Part shown: piece by piece, positions 7,603 through 18,042 of the stretch
Numbering within the stretch: the first letter of the stretch is position 1
Layout of the letters: each line of letters starts with the position of its first letter
Assembly (NCBI RefSeq): GCF_018399035.1
Contig: NZ_CP073760.1
Span: 1,984,001-2,048,000, forward strand
DNA from: Thiocapsa sp.
GTDB lineage: Bacteria > Pseudomonadota > Gammaproteobacteria > Chromatiales > Chromatiaceae
DNA length: 64,000 bases
Direction of reading: 5' to 3'
Program-made: the position numbers and the translations under genes
Notes under the pieces: generated by a model
The model's input: only the letters and a program-made list of their open reading frames with translations
Databases searched by the model: none
Told to the model about the DNA's origin: nothing

Positions 7603-9021
7603 TCAAGGCACCCGAATGGCGTGAAACATGCGCCCGTCGCCCCGCTGGACCAGAACCGCAACGGACCGACCCGACTGGATCGCATCGAGGATCCGATTGA
7701 AACCATCCAGATCCTGCACCGACTGGTTGTCGAGCATCAGGATCACGTCGCCCGCGACCAAACCGGCTTGTTCCGCGGGTCCGGGCTCGACCGCTTCCAC
7801 CATCACACCGCCGGCGGCGAGGGCCAACTGTTCGCGCTGCTCCGGCGTGATCTCGCCCACGAAGAGGCCGATCCGATTCGCGGACACCTTCTCCGGCTCG
7901 CCGGGGCGAGCCGCGATCTGATCCTCTTCCGGTAGCTCGCCGATCTCGATCCCGAGATCGACCAGCTCGCCGACCCTGAGCACTTGCAGCTGCACGCGCT
8001 CGCCAGCCGGTGTCATGCCGACCATCGGCGGCAAGGCGCTCGAGGTCGGGATGTCGCGTCCGTTGAAGCTCACGATGACATCGCCCGGCCGCACCTTCGC
8101 GGCCTCCGCCGGGCTCCCCGGCAAGACCTGTGCGACCAATGCCCCGCGCGGCTGCTGCATCCCGAAGGATTCGGCAAGCTCCCGGGTCACGTCCTGAATC
8201 AAGACCCCCAGCCAACCGCGGCTGACTCGGCCCTTGGTCTGCAACTGATCGACCACGTCCATCACGACATCGATCGGGATCGCGAACGAGAGCCCCATGA
8301 AACCGCCCGTGCGGCTGTAGATCTGACTGTTGACGCCGACCACCTCGCCATCGAGGTTGAACAGGGGGCCGCCCGAGTTGCCGGGATTGATCGCCACGTC
8401 GGTTTGGATGAAGGGAATGTAGTTTTCGCTCGGGAGACTGCGACCTTTCGCACTCACGATGCCCGCGGTGGCGGAGGACTCGAAGCCGAAGGGCGAGCCG
8501 ATCGCCAGCACCCACTCGCCGACCTTGAGGTCCTGCGAGACGCCGATCTTGACCGCCGGGAGCCCCTCGCCCTCGACCTTCAGGAGCGCGATGTCGCTGC
8601 GTTTATCCGTGCCGACCAAAGTGGCCACGAATTCGCGCCGATCACTGGTGCGCACGATGATCTCCTCCGCACCCTCCACGACGTGGGCATTGGTCAGCAC
8701 GGATCCATCGGTCGAGATGATGAAGCCGGATCCGAGCGAGCGCGATTGGAGGCTATCGTCCGGAAGGGTGCCGTCTTCGCCGAAGAAATGCCGGAAGAAA
8801 TCCTGAAGGGGACTGTCCTCCGGGAGATCGGGAACTGAATATTCACGTAACTCCGCGGCCGAGACCGGCGCCTGTTTGGTGCTGATGTTGACCACCGAGG
8901 GGCCATTCTCGGCGACGAGATCGACAAAATCGGGAAGCATCCGGCTGGCCGCAAGCCCGGGCATGAGCGCGCTGCAGACCAATGCCGCGAGGGCGAAGGA
9001 GAAGATCGGGATGGGGCGCAT
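7603..9021 (-). CDS. mucD: Periplasmic Do-type serine protease, MucD/DegQ-like
   Basis: The 472-residue secreted HtrA protease has a signal peptide (residues 1-25) and a trypsin-like domain with the catalytic triad visible: His113 in T-N-A-H-V-V, Asp143 in R-S-D-I-A-L-L and Ser216 in G-N-S-G-G-P. Two PDZ domains follow (about 260-350 and 380-470). It degrades misfolded envelope proteins. It is the last gene of the sigma-E operon in the order rpoE-rseA-rseB-rseC-mucD, as in Pseudomonas algU-mucABCD. The start at 9021 is set by the signal peptide; the longer open frame to 9396 overlaps rseC. A 175-bp gap to rseC may hold its own promoter. Confidence 0.9.
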   Translation of the reverse strand: MRPIPIFSFALAALVCSALMPGLAASRMLPDFVDLVAENGPSVVNISTKQAPVSAAELREYSVPDLPEDSPLQDFFRHFFGEDGTLPDDSLQSRSLGSGFIISTDGSVLTNAHVVEGAEEIIVRTSDRREFVATLVGTDKRSDIALLKVEGEGLPAVKIGVSQDLKVGEWVLAIGSPFGFESSATAGIVSAKGRSLPSENYIPFIQTDVAINPGNSGGPLFNLDGEVVGVNSQIYSRTGGFMGLSFAIPIDVVMDVVDQLQTKGRVSRGWLGVLIQDVTRELAESFGMQQPRGALVAQVLPGSPAEAAKVRPGDVIVSFNGRDIPTSSALPPMVGMTPAGERVQLQVLRVGELVDLGIEIGELPEEDQIAARPGEPEKVSANRIGLFVGEITPEQREQLALAAGGVMVEAVEPGPAEQAGLVAGDVILMLDNQSVQDLDGFNRILDAIQSGRSVAVLVQRGDGRMFHAIRVP

Positions 9022-9196
9022 GGATGCTCCGAAATGAAAAGGTTCGATCGGGCGGCCGCCTCGACCGCAGCGGTGCGGATGTCGCCTGCTCGCGTTTGGA
9101 GGCTGCCGAAACCTTGTCGTCCGCAAGAAAGGCGCGTCCCGCCGGGCTGCTGCGCCGGAAGGCCGGGGGACTGGTTCGGATCGGCAACGACCCGAA

Positions 9197-9676
9197 TCAG
9201 GGCGCCGTCGGAATCCCGACCGGCACGCCCCGCTCGACCCGATAGACCACCGCTTGCTGCTCCGGACGCGTCCGTGACCGCGCACTGTAGCCGCGCAGCC
9301 AGAGCAGCGCCAGAGCGAAGCCGAGCACGGCACCGAGCAGCGCCGCCGCATCGGCAAAGCCTCCTTCGGCGATTCCTGCAAGGGCTTCTCCCGCAAGAGC
9401 GCCGCCGAGAAGGCCCGCCAGCGGCACGAAATAAACCGCGAAAGACGCCGAAAGCAGACCCTGCTCGGAGATCCCCAGCATGACCCGCTCGCCGACCGAC
9501 GCCTGCGCCTGGTTCAACGCTTCGACCTGAATCGATCCGCGCCCGAAGAAGCGCTCGATCAGCGATGTTCCGCAGGCGCCGTTCGCAGCACACCCCCCGC
9601 AGACCGTGCGCCGCTCGATCCGGACCCGAGCATAGTGACCCTCGATCGAGACCACGACACCGGATTCTTCGATCAT
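9197..9676 (-). CDS. rseC: SoxR-reducing/sigma-E regulator RseC (MucC)
   Basis: The 159-residue inner-membrane protein has an N-terminal soluble domain carrying a cysteine cluster, C-G-G-C-A-A-N-G-A-C (residues about 26-35), then two hydrophobic helices separated by a short loop, and a cytosolic tail. RseC/MucC proteins modulate the sigma-E response and, in Rhodobacter RnfE/RseC contexts, SoxR reduction. It lies 7 bp downstream of rseB in the operon. The ATG at 9676 gives the canonical M-I-E-E-S-G-V-V start. Confidence 0.88.
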   Translation of the reverse strand: MIEESGVVVSIEGHYARVRIERRTVCGGCAANGACGTSLIERFFGRGSIQVEALNQAQASVGERVMLGISEQGLLSASFAVYFVPLAGLLGGALAGEALAGIAEGGFADAAALLGAVLGFALALLWLRGYSARSRTRPEQQAVVYRVERGVPVGIPTAP

Positions 9677-9683
9677 CGGCGGG

Positions 9684-10652
9684 TCACTTCGACGGGTTCT
9701 CGGCGTGTCGAGCACCGAGCACGGCCGCTTCGACGGTCGCGGACGGGACCTCGCCGACAGCGGTAATCTGGTAGCCGTCGACTTGCCGTCCGGCCGCATG
9801 CACGGCACCGATATGGGCCGGCCCGCTCAGCCCGTCGCGGGTATCGTCTTCGATATAAACCGAGTAGGCGGAGAGTCTGTCGGTAAAGAGGAAGTGCTCG
9901 ACCGCCGCACCGCTCGGGTGGTCCATCACACCGTGGCTCACCAATTGGAAACCGGGCGGGCGCTCGTCGAAACGCCAGCGGCCCTCCTCCCGGGTTGCCG
10001 GAGCGCTCCGCAGCCCGGCCGGATCAACCCTCGCAGGCACGGCCGGGGCATCCGTATCGATCGTAATGGCGGTGAACATCAGCTGCTCCAGTGAAGAGCC
10101 GTTGCTGTCGATCAGATCGGACTTCAGCGGAAGGAAGGTCTCTTGATCGAGATAGAATCGGTATCCGTACCGCAAGTCGTCGCGCGGGATGATCCCGACC
10201 ACTTCCGTGTCGCGCCCGGCAACCCGCGCGACCCCTTGCATCTCGATGCGATAGTGATCGCCGAGCAGCTCCGGGGCGATTCCGTCGGTGTTCAAAAGTC
10301 CGCCCGCTCCGGACGGCCGTTTGACCGAGATCGGATGTCCGTCGGGCAGCACGCACATCACGCGATCGCGCTCGCGAGTCACGGCCTTGACCGGACCGCT
10401 CAGCGAGAGCAACCGCTCCTGGACCTGTCCCTGCTCGTAGCGATGCACCAGGTGCAGGGCCTCGAGACGATTGTCGTGGGAGTAGACCAATGTCCCCTCG
10501 TAACTGAGCGACCGCAGTGCCTCGGACATGCGCTGAAGAAGGTCGCTCGCGCGCTGGGTCACCTCATCGGCAAGGCTTGCCTGGGCCAGCAGCGACAGCA
10601 CGAGAAACAGGCCCAGCCGGGCCGGGAAACACGGGTTAACGGCCCGCTTCAT
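9684..10652 (-). CDS. rseB: Periplasmic sigma-E regulator RseB (MucB)
   Basis: The 322-residue protein has a signal peptide (residues 1-28, cleaved after A-S-L-A), an N-terminal lipoprotein-like domain with the L-S-Y-E-G-T-L-V-Y-S segment, and a smaller C-terminal domain. RseB binds RseA in the periplasm and protects it from DegS until lipopolysaccharide signals displace it. The start at 10652 lies inside the last codons of rseA (17-bp overlap), which implies translational coupling. Length and order match the family. Confidence 0.9.
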   Translation of the reverse strand: MKRAVNPCFPARLGLFLVLSLLAQASLADEVTQRASDLLQRMSEALRSLSYEGTLVYSHDNRLEALHLVHRYEQGQVQERLLSLSGPVKAVTRERDRVMCVLPDGHPISVKRPSGAGGLLNTDGIAPELLGDHYRIEMQGVARVAGRDTEVVGIIPRDDLRYGYRFYLDQETFLPLKSDLIDSNGSSLEQLMFTAITIDTDAPAVPARVDPAGLRSAPATREEGRWRFDERPPGFQLVSHGVMDHPSGAAVEHFLFTDRLSAYSVYIEDDTRDGLSGPAHIGAVHAAGRQVDGYQITAVGEVPSATVEAAVLGARHAENPSK

Positions 10653-11196
10653 AGCCGACGAAGGTCGCATAAGGCAGCATGCCCTTGGCCCCGGTCGTCG
10701 GGGCGGTCTCTTGATGGGTCACGAGATAGAGGTCCAGCTTGTTGGCCAGCTCGGGGTGGTCCAGATCCCAGCGCTTCGCGGGGATCACGACGGCAGCCGG
10801 CTGCGCAGCAAAGGTCGGGGCCGTGGCGGGAACATTCGGGAGAGATCCGACGCCGTCGAAGAGGCTCGGGGCCACGAAAACCGCAAGGAAGGCGGCCGCG
10901 GCGGCAAGCGCGATCCCTGCAACGGGCCGCTTCGGTCTAGGCCGCTCGGCACCGCGCCCGCGTGGGGCAAAGACAATGGGCTCATGGGCGATCCGCTCGC
11001 GAACCGCATCGGCAACCCCGCGATAGGATCCTTGGACGGACTCGCCGCGAATCGCCGAACCGATCGCGTGAAAGCGCTCCCACGTCTCCCGCAGGTCGGG
11101 ATCGCGCGCCAGCGCATCGACGATGCGGGCGGTACCGGCGGAATCGAGCACGCCGTCCTGAAGCTCGGAAATGCGTTGTCGTAGCTCGTCGCTCAT
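10636..11196 (-). CDS. rseA: Anti-sigma-E factor RseA (MucA)
   Basis: The 186-residue single-pass membrane protein begins with M-S-D-E-L-R-Q-R-I-S, the usual opening of the cytosolic sigma-binding domain (residues 1-75). A basic stretch leads to one membrane helix (about 92-112) and a short periplasmic domain that binds RseB. It holds RpoE inactive until regulated proteolysis. The ATG at 11196 is chosen over upstream in-frame codons because the conserved domain starts there. It lies 148 bp downstream of rpoE. Confidence 0.87.
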   Translation of the reverse strand: MSDELRQRISELQDGVLDSAGTARIVDALARDPDLRETWERFHAIGSAIRGESVQGSYRGVADAVRERIAHEPIVFAPRGRGAERPRPKRPVAGIALAAAAAFLAVFVAPSLFDGVGSLPNVPATAPTFAAQPAAVVIPAKRWDLDHPELANKLDLYLVTHQETAPTTGAKGMLPYATFVGYEAGR

Positions 11197-11344
11197 TGCT
11201 GCATGCCTGGGCTGAGAATTCGTGTGTTGGATGGCCAACGCCGCGGGATCAAGTCGAGCTCCGCGGTCGGGCGGTTTAGCCGCCGAACGGATCCTGCTTC
11301 CCATGCCGCAGACCGCTCGCTGCCGTTTTGACGCCTGAGAGCCG

Positions 11345-11923
11345 TCATGGTTCGAGGAGTGGCCTCAACCGCTTGTCGATTGCGTCCCTGGCACGAAAGA
11401 TCCGCGAGCGCACGGTGCCGATCGGGCACGCCATCGCGGTTGCGATCTCCTCGTAGCTCATGCCTTCGAGCTCGCGCAAGACAATTGCCGTGCGCAGATC
11501 CTCCGGGAGGTCGTCGAGCGCGCGCTGCACGGTCTGCGCGATCTCGTCGGTCAGGGCGAGACGCTCGGGTGTGCCGGTATCGCGAAGGCGAACGCCCATG
11601 TCCATCTGCTCGGCAACCTCGGCCTCGACATCGTCCCCCGGCGGGCGGCGTCCCTGAGCCACCAGGTGATTCTTCACCGTGTTCACTGCGATGCGATACA
11701 ACCAGGTGTAGAAGGCACTTTCGCCGCGAAACGCCGGGAGCGCGCGGTAAGCCTTCAAAAAGGCGTCCTGGCTGACGTCCATCACCTCGCTCGGATCACG
11801 GATATAACGAGAGATCAGATTCGCCACCTTTTGCTGATATTTCAACACCAGGAGGTCGAACGCGCGCTTGTCTCCGTTTTGGGCGCGCGCCACGAGCTCC
11901 TGATCGGCGGTGCGCTCAGACAT
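11345..11923 (-). CDS. rpoE: RNA polymerase sigma-E factor (RpoE/AlgU)
   Basis: The 192-residue ECF sigma factor shows region 2 (A-F-D-L-L-V-L-K-Y-Q, then D-V-S-Q-D-A-F-L-K-A-Y) and region 4 (L-P-E-D-L-R-T-A-I-V-L-R-E, then Y-E-E-I-A-T-A-M). It directs transcription of envelope-stress genes and is held by RseA. It heads the operon and is divergent from nadB, the arrangement conserved in gammaproteobacteria. A sigma-E-like promoter lies upstream at 11965-11992, consistent with autoregulation. Confidence 0.95.
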   Translation of the reverse strand: MSERTADQELVARAQNGDKRAFDLLVLKYQQKVANLISRYIRDPSEVMDVSQDAFLKAYRALPAFRGESAFYTWLYRIAVNTVKNHLVAQGRRPPGDDVEAEVAEQMDMGVRLRDTGTPERLALTDEIAQTVQRALDDLPEDLRTAIVLRELEGMSYEEIATAMACPIGTVRSRIFRARDAIDKRLRPLLEP

Positions 11924-11964
11924 GGACGCGAGCCCTGGCGCTGCTGACCAGCAATTCCGTTGGC

Positions 11965-11992
11965 ATGGACAATTCCCCGATTCGGAAGTTCG
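11965..11992 (-). promoter_or_regulatory. Candidate sigma-E promoter of rpoE
   Basis: On the minus strand, CGAACTT (11992-11986) resembles the sigma-E -35 element GGAACTT. After 15 bp, GTCCAT (11970-11965) stands where GTCTAA is expected. It lies about 42 bp upstream of the rpoE start, as for the autoregulated promoter in other gammaproteobacteria. The -35 match is good and the -10 match partial. Confidence 0.45.
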
Positions 11993-12191
11993 TGAGCACC
12001 CTCACGTGCGGCCGAGGCCCCCTAAATAAAGCGACAAACCTTGATCCCGCCCATGAAATCGGTGAGTTTACGGCGAACCGTCACATTCGCCCAACTCAAC
12101 CGAAGGAAATTCCGTCGAGAGCATCGCGAAGTCACCGACCCTCAACCCGTCCGCCCCCGACGCCCGTGTGCCCCAAACCAAGGTTCCGATC

Positions 12192-13820
12192 ATGCCAGCC
12201 ACGCCTCATCGCTACGACGTCCTGATCCTCGGCAGCGGCGCCGCCGGACTAAGCCTCGCTCTGCGTCTGCACGAGGACCTTTCGGTCGCAGTGATCTCCA
12301 AGCGCGAGCTCAGGGAAGGCAGCACGCTCTATGCGCAAGGCGGCATCTCGGCCGTGTTGGATGCGACGGACTCGATCGAATCCCATGTCCAGGACACTCT
12401 GAAGGCCGGGGCCGGGCTCTGCGACCGTCGCGTGGTCAAGCATATCGTGGAGCGCGGACCGGACAACATCCGCTGGCTGCTCGATCAGGGCGTGGAGTTT
12501 ACACGCGACGAGGCGAGCGCATCGACAGGCGGCTATCATCTCACCCGCGAAGGCGGTCACACCCATCGCCGAGTCATCCACGCCGCCGATGCAACCGGCC
12601 GTGCCGTGGCGACAACGCTCGAGGCACAGGTGCGCAGCAAACCGAACATGACCCTGTTCGAGCAGCACATCGCCGTCGACCTCATCACCTCCAAGCATGG
12701 CCCCGGCAAGAAAGACCAGCGCTGTCTCGGCGCCTACATCCTGGACTTGGGCACGGGACAGGTCGAAGTCTACCTTGCACGTTTTGTCGTCTTGGCGACC
12801 GGGGGTGCAAACAAGGTCTATCTCTACACCAGCAACCCGGATGTCTCCACCGGCGACGGCATCGCGATGGCGTGGAGGGCCGGGTGTCGGGTGGCAAACA
12901 TGGAGTTCATGCAGTTTCACCCGACCTGCCTCTATCACCCGGAGGCGCGCTCCTACCTGATTACGGAGGCGTTGCGCGGGGAAGGCGCGCGTCTGTTGTT
13001 GCCCGACGGCGAGCGCTTCATGCCGCGGTTCGATCCACGTGCCGAGCTCGCCCCGCGCGACATCGTGGCACGCGCCATCGACCACGAGATGAAGCGGCTC
13101 GGCACCGCTTGCGTCTATCTCGACATCTCGCATCGCCCCGCCGATTTCGTGATCGAGCATTTCCCGACAATTTACCAACGCTGCCTGGAGTTGGGAATCG
13201 ACATCACCACGGACCCCATCCCGGTCGTCCCGGCGGCACATTACACGTGCGGCGGCGTGATGGTCGATGACCGAGCCCGCACCGATCTGCCCGGCCTCTA
13301 CGCGAGCGGCGAGACCGCCTACACGGGCCTGCACGGGGCGAACCGGATGGCGAGCAACTCCCTTCTCGAGTGCCTTGTGTACTCCGAGCTGGCAGCCAAC
13401 GACATTGCACGCCTGATGAACGAGATTCCGCACCCGCCCGAGGTGAAGCCCTGGGACGAGAGCCGGGTGACCGAGCCGGACGAAGAAGTGGTGGTGACAC
13501 ACAACTGGGACGAGCTGCGTCGTTTCATGTGGGACTATGTCGGCATCGTGCGCACCAACAAACGGCTGCGCCGCGCCAAACGCCGTGCGGACCTGCTCCA
13601 ACAGGAGGTCATCGAGTACTACAGCAGATTCCGGGTCAGCAACGACCTGATCGAGCTGCGCAACCTGCTCGAGGTGGCGGACCTGATCATCCAATCGGCG
13701 CTGCGCCGGCGCGAGAGTCGCGGGCTGCACTACACCCTGGATTTTCCGGACAAGGACGCGACCCAGCGTACCCCGACCATCCTGATCCCGGACAGCTACC
13801 GACCACGACACGGCGATTGA
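12192..13820 (+). CDS. nadB: L-aspartate oxidase
   Basis: This FAD enzyme of about 542 residues oxidises L-aspartate to iminoaspartate, the first step of de novo NAD synthesis, using oxygen or fumarate. The FAD dinucleotide fold G-S-G-A-A-G-L-S is at residues 14-21. It also shows the family motifs [15 protein letters not shown] and [13 protein letters not shown]. The start ATG 12192 puts the fold at the usual distance; an upstream ATG at 12168 is less likely. It is divergent from rpoE, as in E. coli. Confidence 0.95.
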   Translation: MPATPHRYDVLILGSGAAGLSLALRLHEDLSVAVISKRELREGSTLYAQGGISAVLDATDSIESHVQDTLKAGAGLCDRRVVKHIVERGPDNIRWLLDQGVEFTRDEASASTGGYHLTREGGHTHRRVIHAADATGRAVATTLEAQVRSKPNMTLFEQHIAVDLITSKHGPGKKDQRCLGAYILDLGTGQVEVYLARFVVLATGGANKVYLYTSNPDVSTGDGIAMAWRAGCRVANMEFMQFHPTCLYHPEARSYLITEALRGEGARLLLPDGERFMPRFDPRAELAPRDIVARAIDHEMKRLGTACVYLDISHRPADFVIEHFPTIYQRCLELGIDITTDPIPVVPAAHYTCGGVMVDDRARTDLPGLYASGETAYTGLHGANRMASNSLLECLVYSELAANDIARLMNEIPHPPEVKPWDESRVTEPDEEVVVTHNWDELRRFMWDYVGIVRTNKRLRRAKRRADLLQQEVIEYYSRFRVSNDLIELRNLLEVADLIIQSALRRRESRGLHYTLDFPDKDATQRTPTILIPDSYRPRHGD

Positions 13821-13903
13821 GGACACGGTCGCTGCGGGCATGAAAACCCTGTAGGAACGGTTCAAAAAGAAGCAAAACGACTCGTCGAGAGGATACCTTT
13901 ACC

Positions 13904-13995
<92 letters not shown>

Positions 13996-14382
13996 TTGGA
14001 TTCGGTGCTCGACTTTTCCGACACGTGACCTCGCATCGAGCGCGAATAGCGATCACCGGGGAACGGTCGCCCGACAGCCCCGCCGCGCCCCGATGAAATA
14101 GGGAAGCGAACGATCGCCTGTTTCTCAATGCTCAAGATTGACTTAGACCGAAGGCGACCATTTTCGAAGTAGGTTATATTGCTGCGTTACGTCGGAGCGC
14201 TTACGGAAATCTTTGCGGGCATCAGTGCGCTATCCGATCCGATGCGTCGCCCGACCCGACCGTCGCGCACCTGCGGCACAACGGCACCGCCCCGGTTCCG
14301 CCGCCTCCGATCGGTTCCGATCGGTTCCGCCCGGCTCCGATCGGTCCCGCCCGACATCCCCCGCAATTGGAGAACGATCAAG

Positions 14383-16761
14383 ATGACCGACTATGTCCGC
14401 TGGCTGAACGAGCTCGGAATGGACGACGTCCCCGTCGTCGGCGGCAAGAACGCGTCGCTCGGCGAGATGATCCAGAACCTCACCGACGTGGGCGTTCAGG
14501 TTCCGGGCGGGTTCGCGACGACGGCCGACGCCTACCGCGAGTTCCTCGCCAAAGACGGACTGGACGAGCGCATCCAGGCGGTCCTCGACGAGCTGGACGT
14601 CGAGGACCTCACGGCGCTCTCCCAAGCCGGTCCGCGCATCCGCGGCTGGGTCATGGAGCAGCCCTTTCCGGCGGCGCTGGAAGCGGCGATCGACGACGCC
14701 TTCGCCCGCCTGACCGCCGAGGCCGGCACCGCCGCGGTCTCCTGGGCCGTGCGCTCCTCGGCCACCGCCGAAGACCTGCCCGACGCCTCCTTCGCCGGTC
14801 AGCAGGAGACCTTCCTCAACGTCGAGGGTCTGGACAACATCAAGCATCGGATCAAGGAGGTCTTCGCCTCCCTGTTCAACGACCGGGCCATCTCCTACCG
14901 CGTGCACCAGGGCTTCGAGCACCGCAATGTCGCCCTCTCGGCCGGCATCCAGCGCATGGTGCGCAGCGATCTGGCCGCCTCCGGGGTCATGTTCACCCTG
15001 GATACCGAATCGGGTTTCCGCGACGCCGTCTTCATCACCTCCAGCTACGGGCTCGGCGAGATGGTCGTGCAGGGCGCGGTCAACCCCGACGAGTTCTATG
15101 TCCATAAGCCGACGCTCGCCGCCGGCCGTCCCGCGATCCTGCGCCGCAGTGTCGGCGACAAGGCGATCCGCATGGTCTACGAGGGCACCGCGGGCACCAA
15201 AAGCCCGGTGCGCACCGAGGACGTCCCGGAGGCCGAGCGCCTGCTGTTCAGTATCACGGATGCCGAGATCGAGCAGCTCGCGCGCCAGGCTGTGCTGATC
15301 GAGCAGCACTACGGGCGCCCGATGGATATCGAATGGGCGAAGGACGGCAACGACGGCAAGCTCTATGTCGTGCAGGCGCGTCCCGAGACCGTGCAGAGCC
15401 GCTCGGGCAACGTGATCGAGCGCTATGTGCTGCGCGAAAAAGGCCCGGTGCTCACCACCGGGCGCAGCATCGGCAGCCGCATCGGCGCCGGCGCGGCCAA
15501 GATCGTCTCGAGCATCGCCGACATGCACCGTGTCGAGGCCGGCGACGTCCTCATCACCGACATGACCGACCCCGATTGGGAGCCGGTGATGAAGCGCGCG
15601 GCGGCCATCGTCACCAACCGCGGGGGCCGAACGTGCCATGCGGCGATCATCGCCCGCGAGCTGGGCGTGCCGGCGGTGGTCGGCTGCAACAACGCGACCG
15701 ACGTGGTGCATGACGGCCAGCTTGTCACCGTCAGCTGCGCGGAGGGCGACACGGGTCTCATCTACGACGGCAAGCTGGCGTTCGACTACAAGACCGTCGA
15801 GCTCTCGGCCATGCCCGAGATCCCGGTGAAGATCATGATGAACGTCGGCAACCCGGACCGCGCCTTCGCCTTTGCGGCGACGCCGAACGCCGGTATCGGT
15901 CTGGCGCGTCTGGAATTCATCATCAACAACATGATCGGGATCCACCCCAAAGCGCTGCTCGAATTCGACCAGCTCCCGGCGGACCTCAAGGCCCGGATCG
16001 CGCCGCGCATCGCCGCCTACGAAAGCCCGCGCGAGTTCTATATCGCCAAGCTCGCCGAAGGCATCTCGACCCTGGCCGCCGCCTTCGCGCCCAACACCGT
16101 CATCGTGCGCATGTCGGACTTCAAGTCCAACGAATACGCCAACCTGGTCGGCGGCACCCGCTACGAGCCCGAGGAAGAGAACCCCATGATCGGCTTCCGC
16201 GGGGCCGGGCGCTACGTGGCACCGGACTTCAAGGCATGCTTCGAGCTCGAATGCGAGGCGCTCAAGCGCGTGCGCAACGACATGGGTCTGACCAATGTCG
16301 AGATCATGATCCCCTTCGTGCGGACGCTGAAACAGGCCAAGGCGGTCGTCGAGGCACTCGCCGAGCAGGGACTGGAGCGCGGCAAAAACGACCTGCGCCT
16401 CATCATGATGTGCGAGCTGCCGTCCAACGCGGTGCTGGCGGATGAGTTCCTGGAGTATTTCGACGGTTTCTCGATCGGCTCCAACGACATGACCCAGCTG
16501 ACGCTGGGACTGGATCGCGACTCCAGCCTGGTCGCCGAGAGCTTCGACGAGCGCGATCCGGCCGTGAAGAAGATGCTGTCGATGTCGATCGCCGCCTGCC
16601 GCGCGCAGGGCAAGTATGTCGGCATCTGCGGTCAGGGCCCGTCGGACCACAAGGACTTCGCCGACTGGCTGCTCAAGGAGGGGATCACCAGCATCTCGCT
16701 CAATCCGGATACCGTCATCGACACCTGGATCTATCTGGCGGAGCAGGCGAAGACGCTCTAG
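14383..16761 (+). CDS. ppsA: Phosphoenolpyruvate synthase
   Basis: The 792-residue enzyme converts pyruvate and ATP to PEP, AMP and phosphate, which is gluconeogenic and useful during autotrophic growth. It has an N-terminal ATP-grasp domain (about 1-340, with [10 protein letters not shown] near 18 and the [10 protein letters not shown] motif), a central phosphohistidine domain with G-G-R-T-C-H-A-A-I near residue 420, and a C-terminal PEP/pyruvate TIM barrel ending in G-I-C-G-Q-G-P-S. The length equals E. coli PpsA. The ATG 14383 has AGAACGATCAAG upstream; the open frame to 14179 is GC-rich leader. Confidence 0.96.
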   Translation: MTDYVRWLNELGMDDVPVVGGKNASLGEMIQNLTDVGVQVPGGFATTADAYREFLAKDGLDERIQAVLDELDVEDLTALSQAGPRIRGWVMEQPFPAALEAAIDDAFARLTAEAGTAAVSWAVRSSATAEDLPDASFAGQQETFLNVEGLDNIKHRIKEVFASLFNDRAISYRVHQGFEHRNVALSAGIQRMVRSDLAASGVMFTLDTESGFRDAVFITSSYGLGEMVVQGAVNPDEFYVHKPTLAAGRPAILRRSVGDKAIRMVYEGTAGTKSPVRTEDVPEAERLLFSITDAEIEQLARQAVLIEQHYGRPMDIEWAKDGNDGKLYVVQARPETVQSRSGNVIERYVLREKGPVLTTGRSIGSRIGAGAAKIVSSIADMHRVEAGDVLITDMTDPDWEPVMKRAAAIVTNRGGRTCHAAIIARELGVPAVVGCNNATDVVHDGQLVTVSCAEGDTGLIYDGKLAFDYKTVELSAMPEIPVKIMMNVGNPDRAFAFAATPNAGIGLARLEFIINNMIGIHPKALLEFDQLPADLKARIAPRIAAYESPREFYIAKLAEGISTLAAAFAPNTVIVRMSDFKSNEYANLVGGTRYEPEEENPMIGFRGAGRYVAPDFKACFELECEALKRVRNDMGLTNVEIMIPFVRTLKQAKAVVEALAEQGLERGKNDLRLIMMCELPSNAVLADEFLEYFDGFSIGSNDMTQLTLGLDRDSSLVAESFDERDPAVKKMLSMSIAACRAQGKYVGICGQGPSDHKDFADWLLKEGITSISLNPDTVIDTWIYLAEQAKTL

Positions 16762-16763
16762 GG

Positions 16764-16863
16764 CTGAACCGCGTCCCCGTGCGCGACTGAGGTGCGCGCG
16801 TGCCCCGACCGAGGTCGATAAGACCTCGGTCGGTTCTTGCGACGTCGAGGGGACGCGGTTCAG
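16764..16863. repeat. TAAACCGCG-related single unit, copy C
   Basis: A perfect 15-bp inverted repeat, CTGAACCGCGTCCCC (16764-16778) and GGGGACGCGGTTCAG (16849-16863), starts 3 bp after the ppsA stop codon. The termini are a one-base variant of the TAAACCGCG family (TGAACCGCG). Its cargo is different from the other copies and contains a strong terminator-like hairpin. Confidence 0.7.
16805..16838 (+). terminator. Rho-independent-like terminator after ppsA
   Basis: A perfect 12-bp stem CCGACCGAGGTC / GACCTCGGTCGG (16805-16816, 16822-16833) with loop GATAA is followed by TTCTT. It sits inside repeat copy C, 44 bp past the ppsA stop, so the repeat seems to supply ppsA's terminator. The T-run is short. 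Confidence 0.6.
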
Positions 16864-16975
16864 GAAACCGGGTCGGATAAGCGATAGCGTCACCCGGCAT
16901 GCAACGTCGGAGTCCCGGTGGCTTTAGGCGATTTCCGAGAATAGTCATCCCGACTGCACATGCCTGGAAGGCATC

Positions 16976-17166
16976 TAAACCGCGCCCAGTGCGGTATGCG
17001 ATGTTTTTGGATGGGATCGGCCCCGGCGGATTTCAGAACCGCTGGAGCCGGCGCGGTTTAAAGTATTAAAAATATTAAATTTTAAACCGCGTCTCCAAAA
17101 AGGTCGGAAAAATCCTTGAGCCCGACACAACATGAAAATAACGCATGTCGCTCTGGACGCGGTTTA
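16976..17166 (+). repeat. TAAACCGCG element, copy D (two-unit)
   Basis: This is a full two-unit copy in the same orientation as copy A. TAAACCGCGCC at 16976 opens unit 1 with the conserved TTTTTGGATGGGATCGG core; an AT linker follows, then unit 2 closing at GACGCGGTTTA (17166). The motif TTAGGCGATTTCCGAGAAT at 16924-16942, outside the unit, recurs next to copy E (45564-45583). The 16762-17220 gap contains only copies C and D. Confidence 0.8.
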
Positions 17167-17220
17167 GTGCAGCGCAGTTCCCCCGCGTCGGGGCAGGACC
17201 CGCACGCCGCACAAGGCCGG

Positions 17221-17988
17221 TCACCTGCGACCACGCACCTCGACCTTGATTAGCGGATGGGCCACGCCGTCGCGCACCACGGCGCGATTCCAGGGCACCA
17301 AGGCCGTCTGAATCACCTCGCGGAATCGCGCGCACGCGGAGCTATCCAGATCCAATGTGACGACGCAGCGATAGCCGCGAATCCCGAATCCATCGTCCGG
17401 ACGCACCTTCAGGTCGCAGTCTGCTGACGGAATGAGCCCTTCTCGCCGGCAATCGCCCAACACCTGCCTGACACAGGCCATCATCGCCTCGATGCTCGGA
17501 TCGGCGGTATGTCGAGAACCGGTCCAGCCAAGCAGGCTCGCACGCATTGCCTCGTCGGGCGCTGCGAGAAGCTGCTGACGCCGTTGCGTGATCCAATCCC
17601 CCGCCACGAGCTGCAAGGCCACCGAGGCGACGGACTCCGACGCGAAGCGCTGCCCCGCAAGCGCAACGACCGGGCGCGGAACAAAGGTGCCATGGAGACG
17701 CATGGCCCGATCCATCCGCGGCCGCCCTACCGCCTGATCGGCAAGCGCATACCAGCGCCGCGCCTCGGCCATCGCATGGGTATCGCGCACCGACACCTCG
17801 CCGCACGCACCGAGCAACCAACCGTCGGGCCAGAGTGCGACCTGATAGGCCGGCAAGGCCGCGACGACGCAGGCGGCCCGATCCGACGGACATCCCGCGT
17901 TTGCGTCCGTGACCGATCGCTCGAGCCGCAACGGCGACAGGGACGCAAACAGTCTCGACGGACCGGCCGTGAAGAATCGGTTCGGCAC
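17221..17988 (-). CDS. Hypothetical protein, unrecognised
   Basis: I do not recognise this family. From the GTG at 17988 (GAGAGG about 10 nt upstream) the product is 255 residues, soluble, with no signal peptide, membrane helix or repeat. Segments that might help a search are [11 protein letters not shown] near residue 57, [10 protein letters not shown] near 145, and a C-terminal [13 protein letters not shown]. The open frame runs upstream without a stop into a PEP carboxykinase relic (18043-18290), so the true 5' end may have been rearranged. Confidence 0.5.
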   Translation of the reverse strand: MPNRFFTAGPSRLFASLSPLRLERSVTDANAGCPSDRAACVVAALPAYQVALWPDGWLLGACGEVSVRDTHAMAEARRWYALADQAVGRPRMDRAMRLHGTFVPRPVVALAGQRFASESVASVALQLVAGDWITQRRQQLLAAPDEAMRASLLGWTGSRHTADPSIEAMMACVRQVLGDCRREGLIPSADCDLKVRPDDGFGIRGYRCVVTLDLDSSACARFREVIQTALVPWNRAVVRDGVAHPLIKVEVRGRR

Positions 17989-18042
17989 CCGGTCAGGACC
18001 TCTCGGTGCTGGAAAGATCCCAGAGTGCCGGCGAGTGAAAGA

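Noticed and set aside
14230..16893. 887-codon minus-strand frame opposite ppsA
   Set aside because: Antisense shadow of a clear ppsA gene; the product is biased and featureless.
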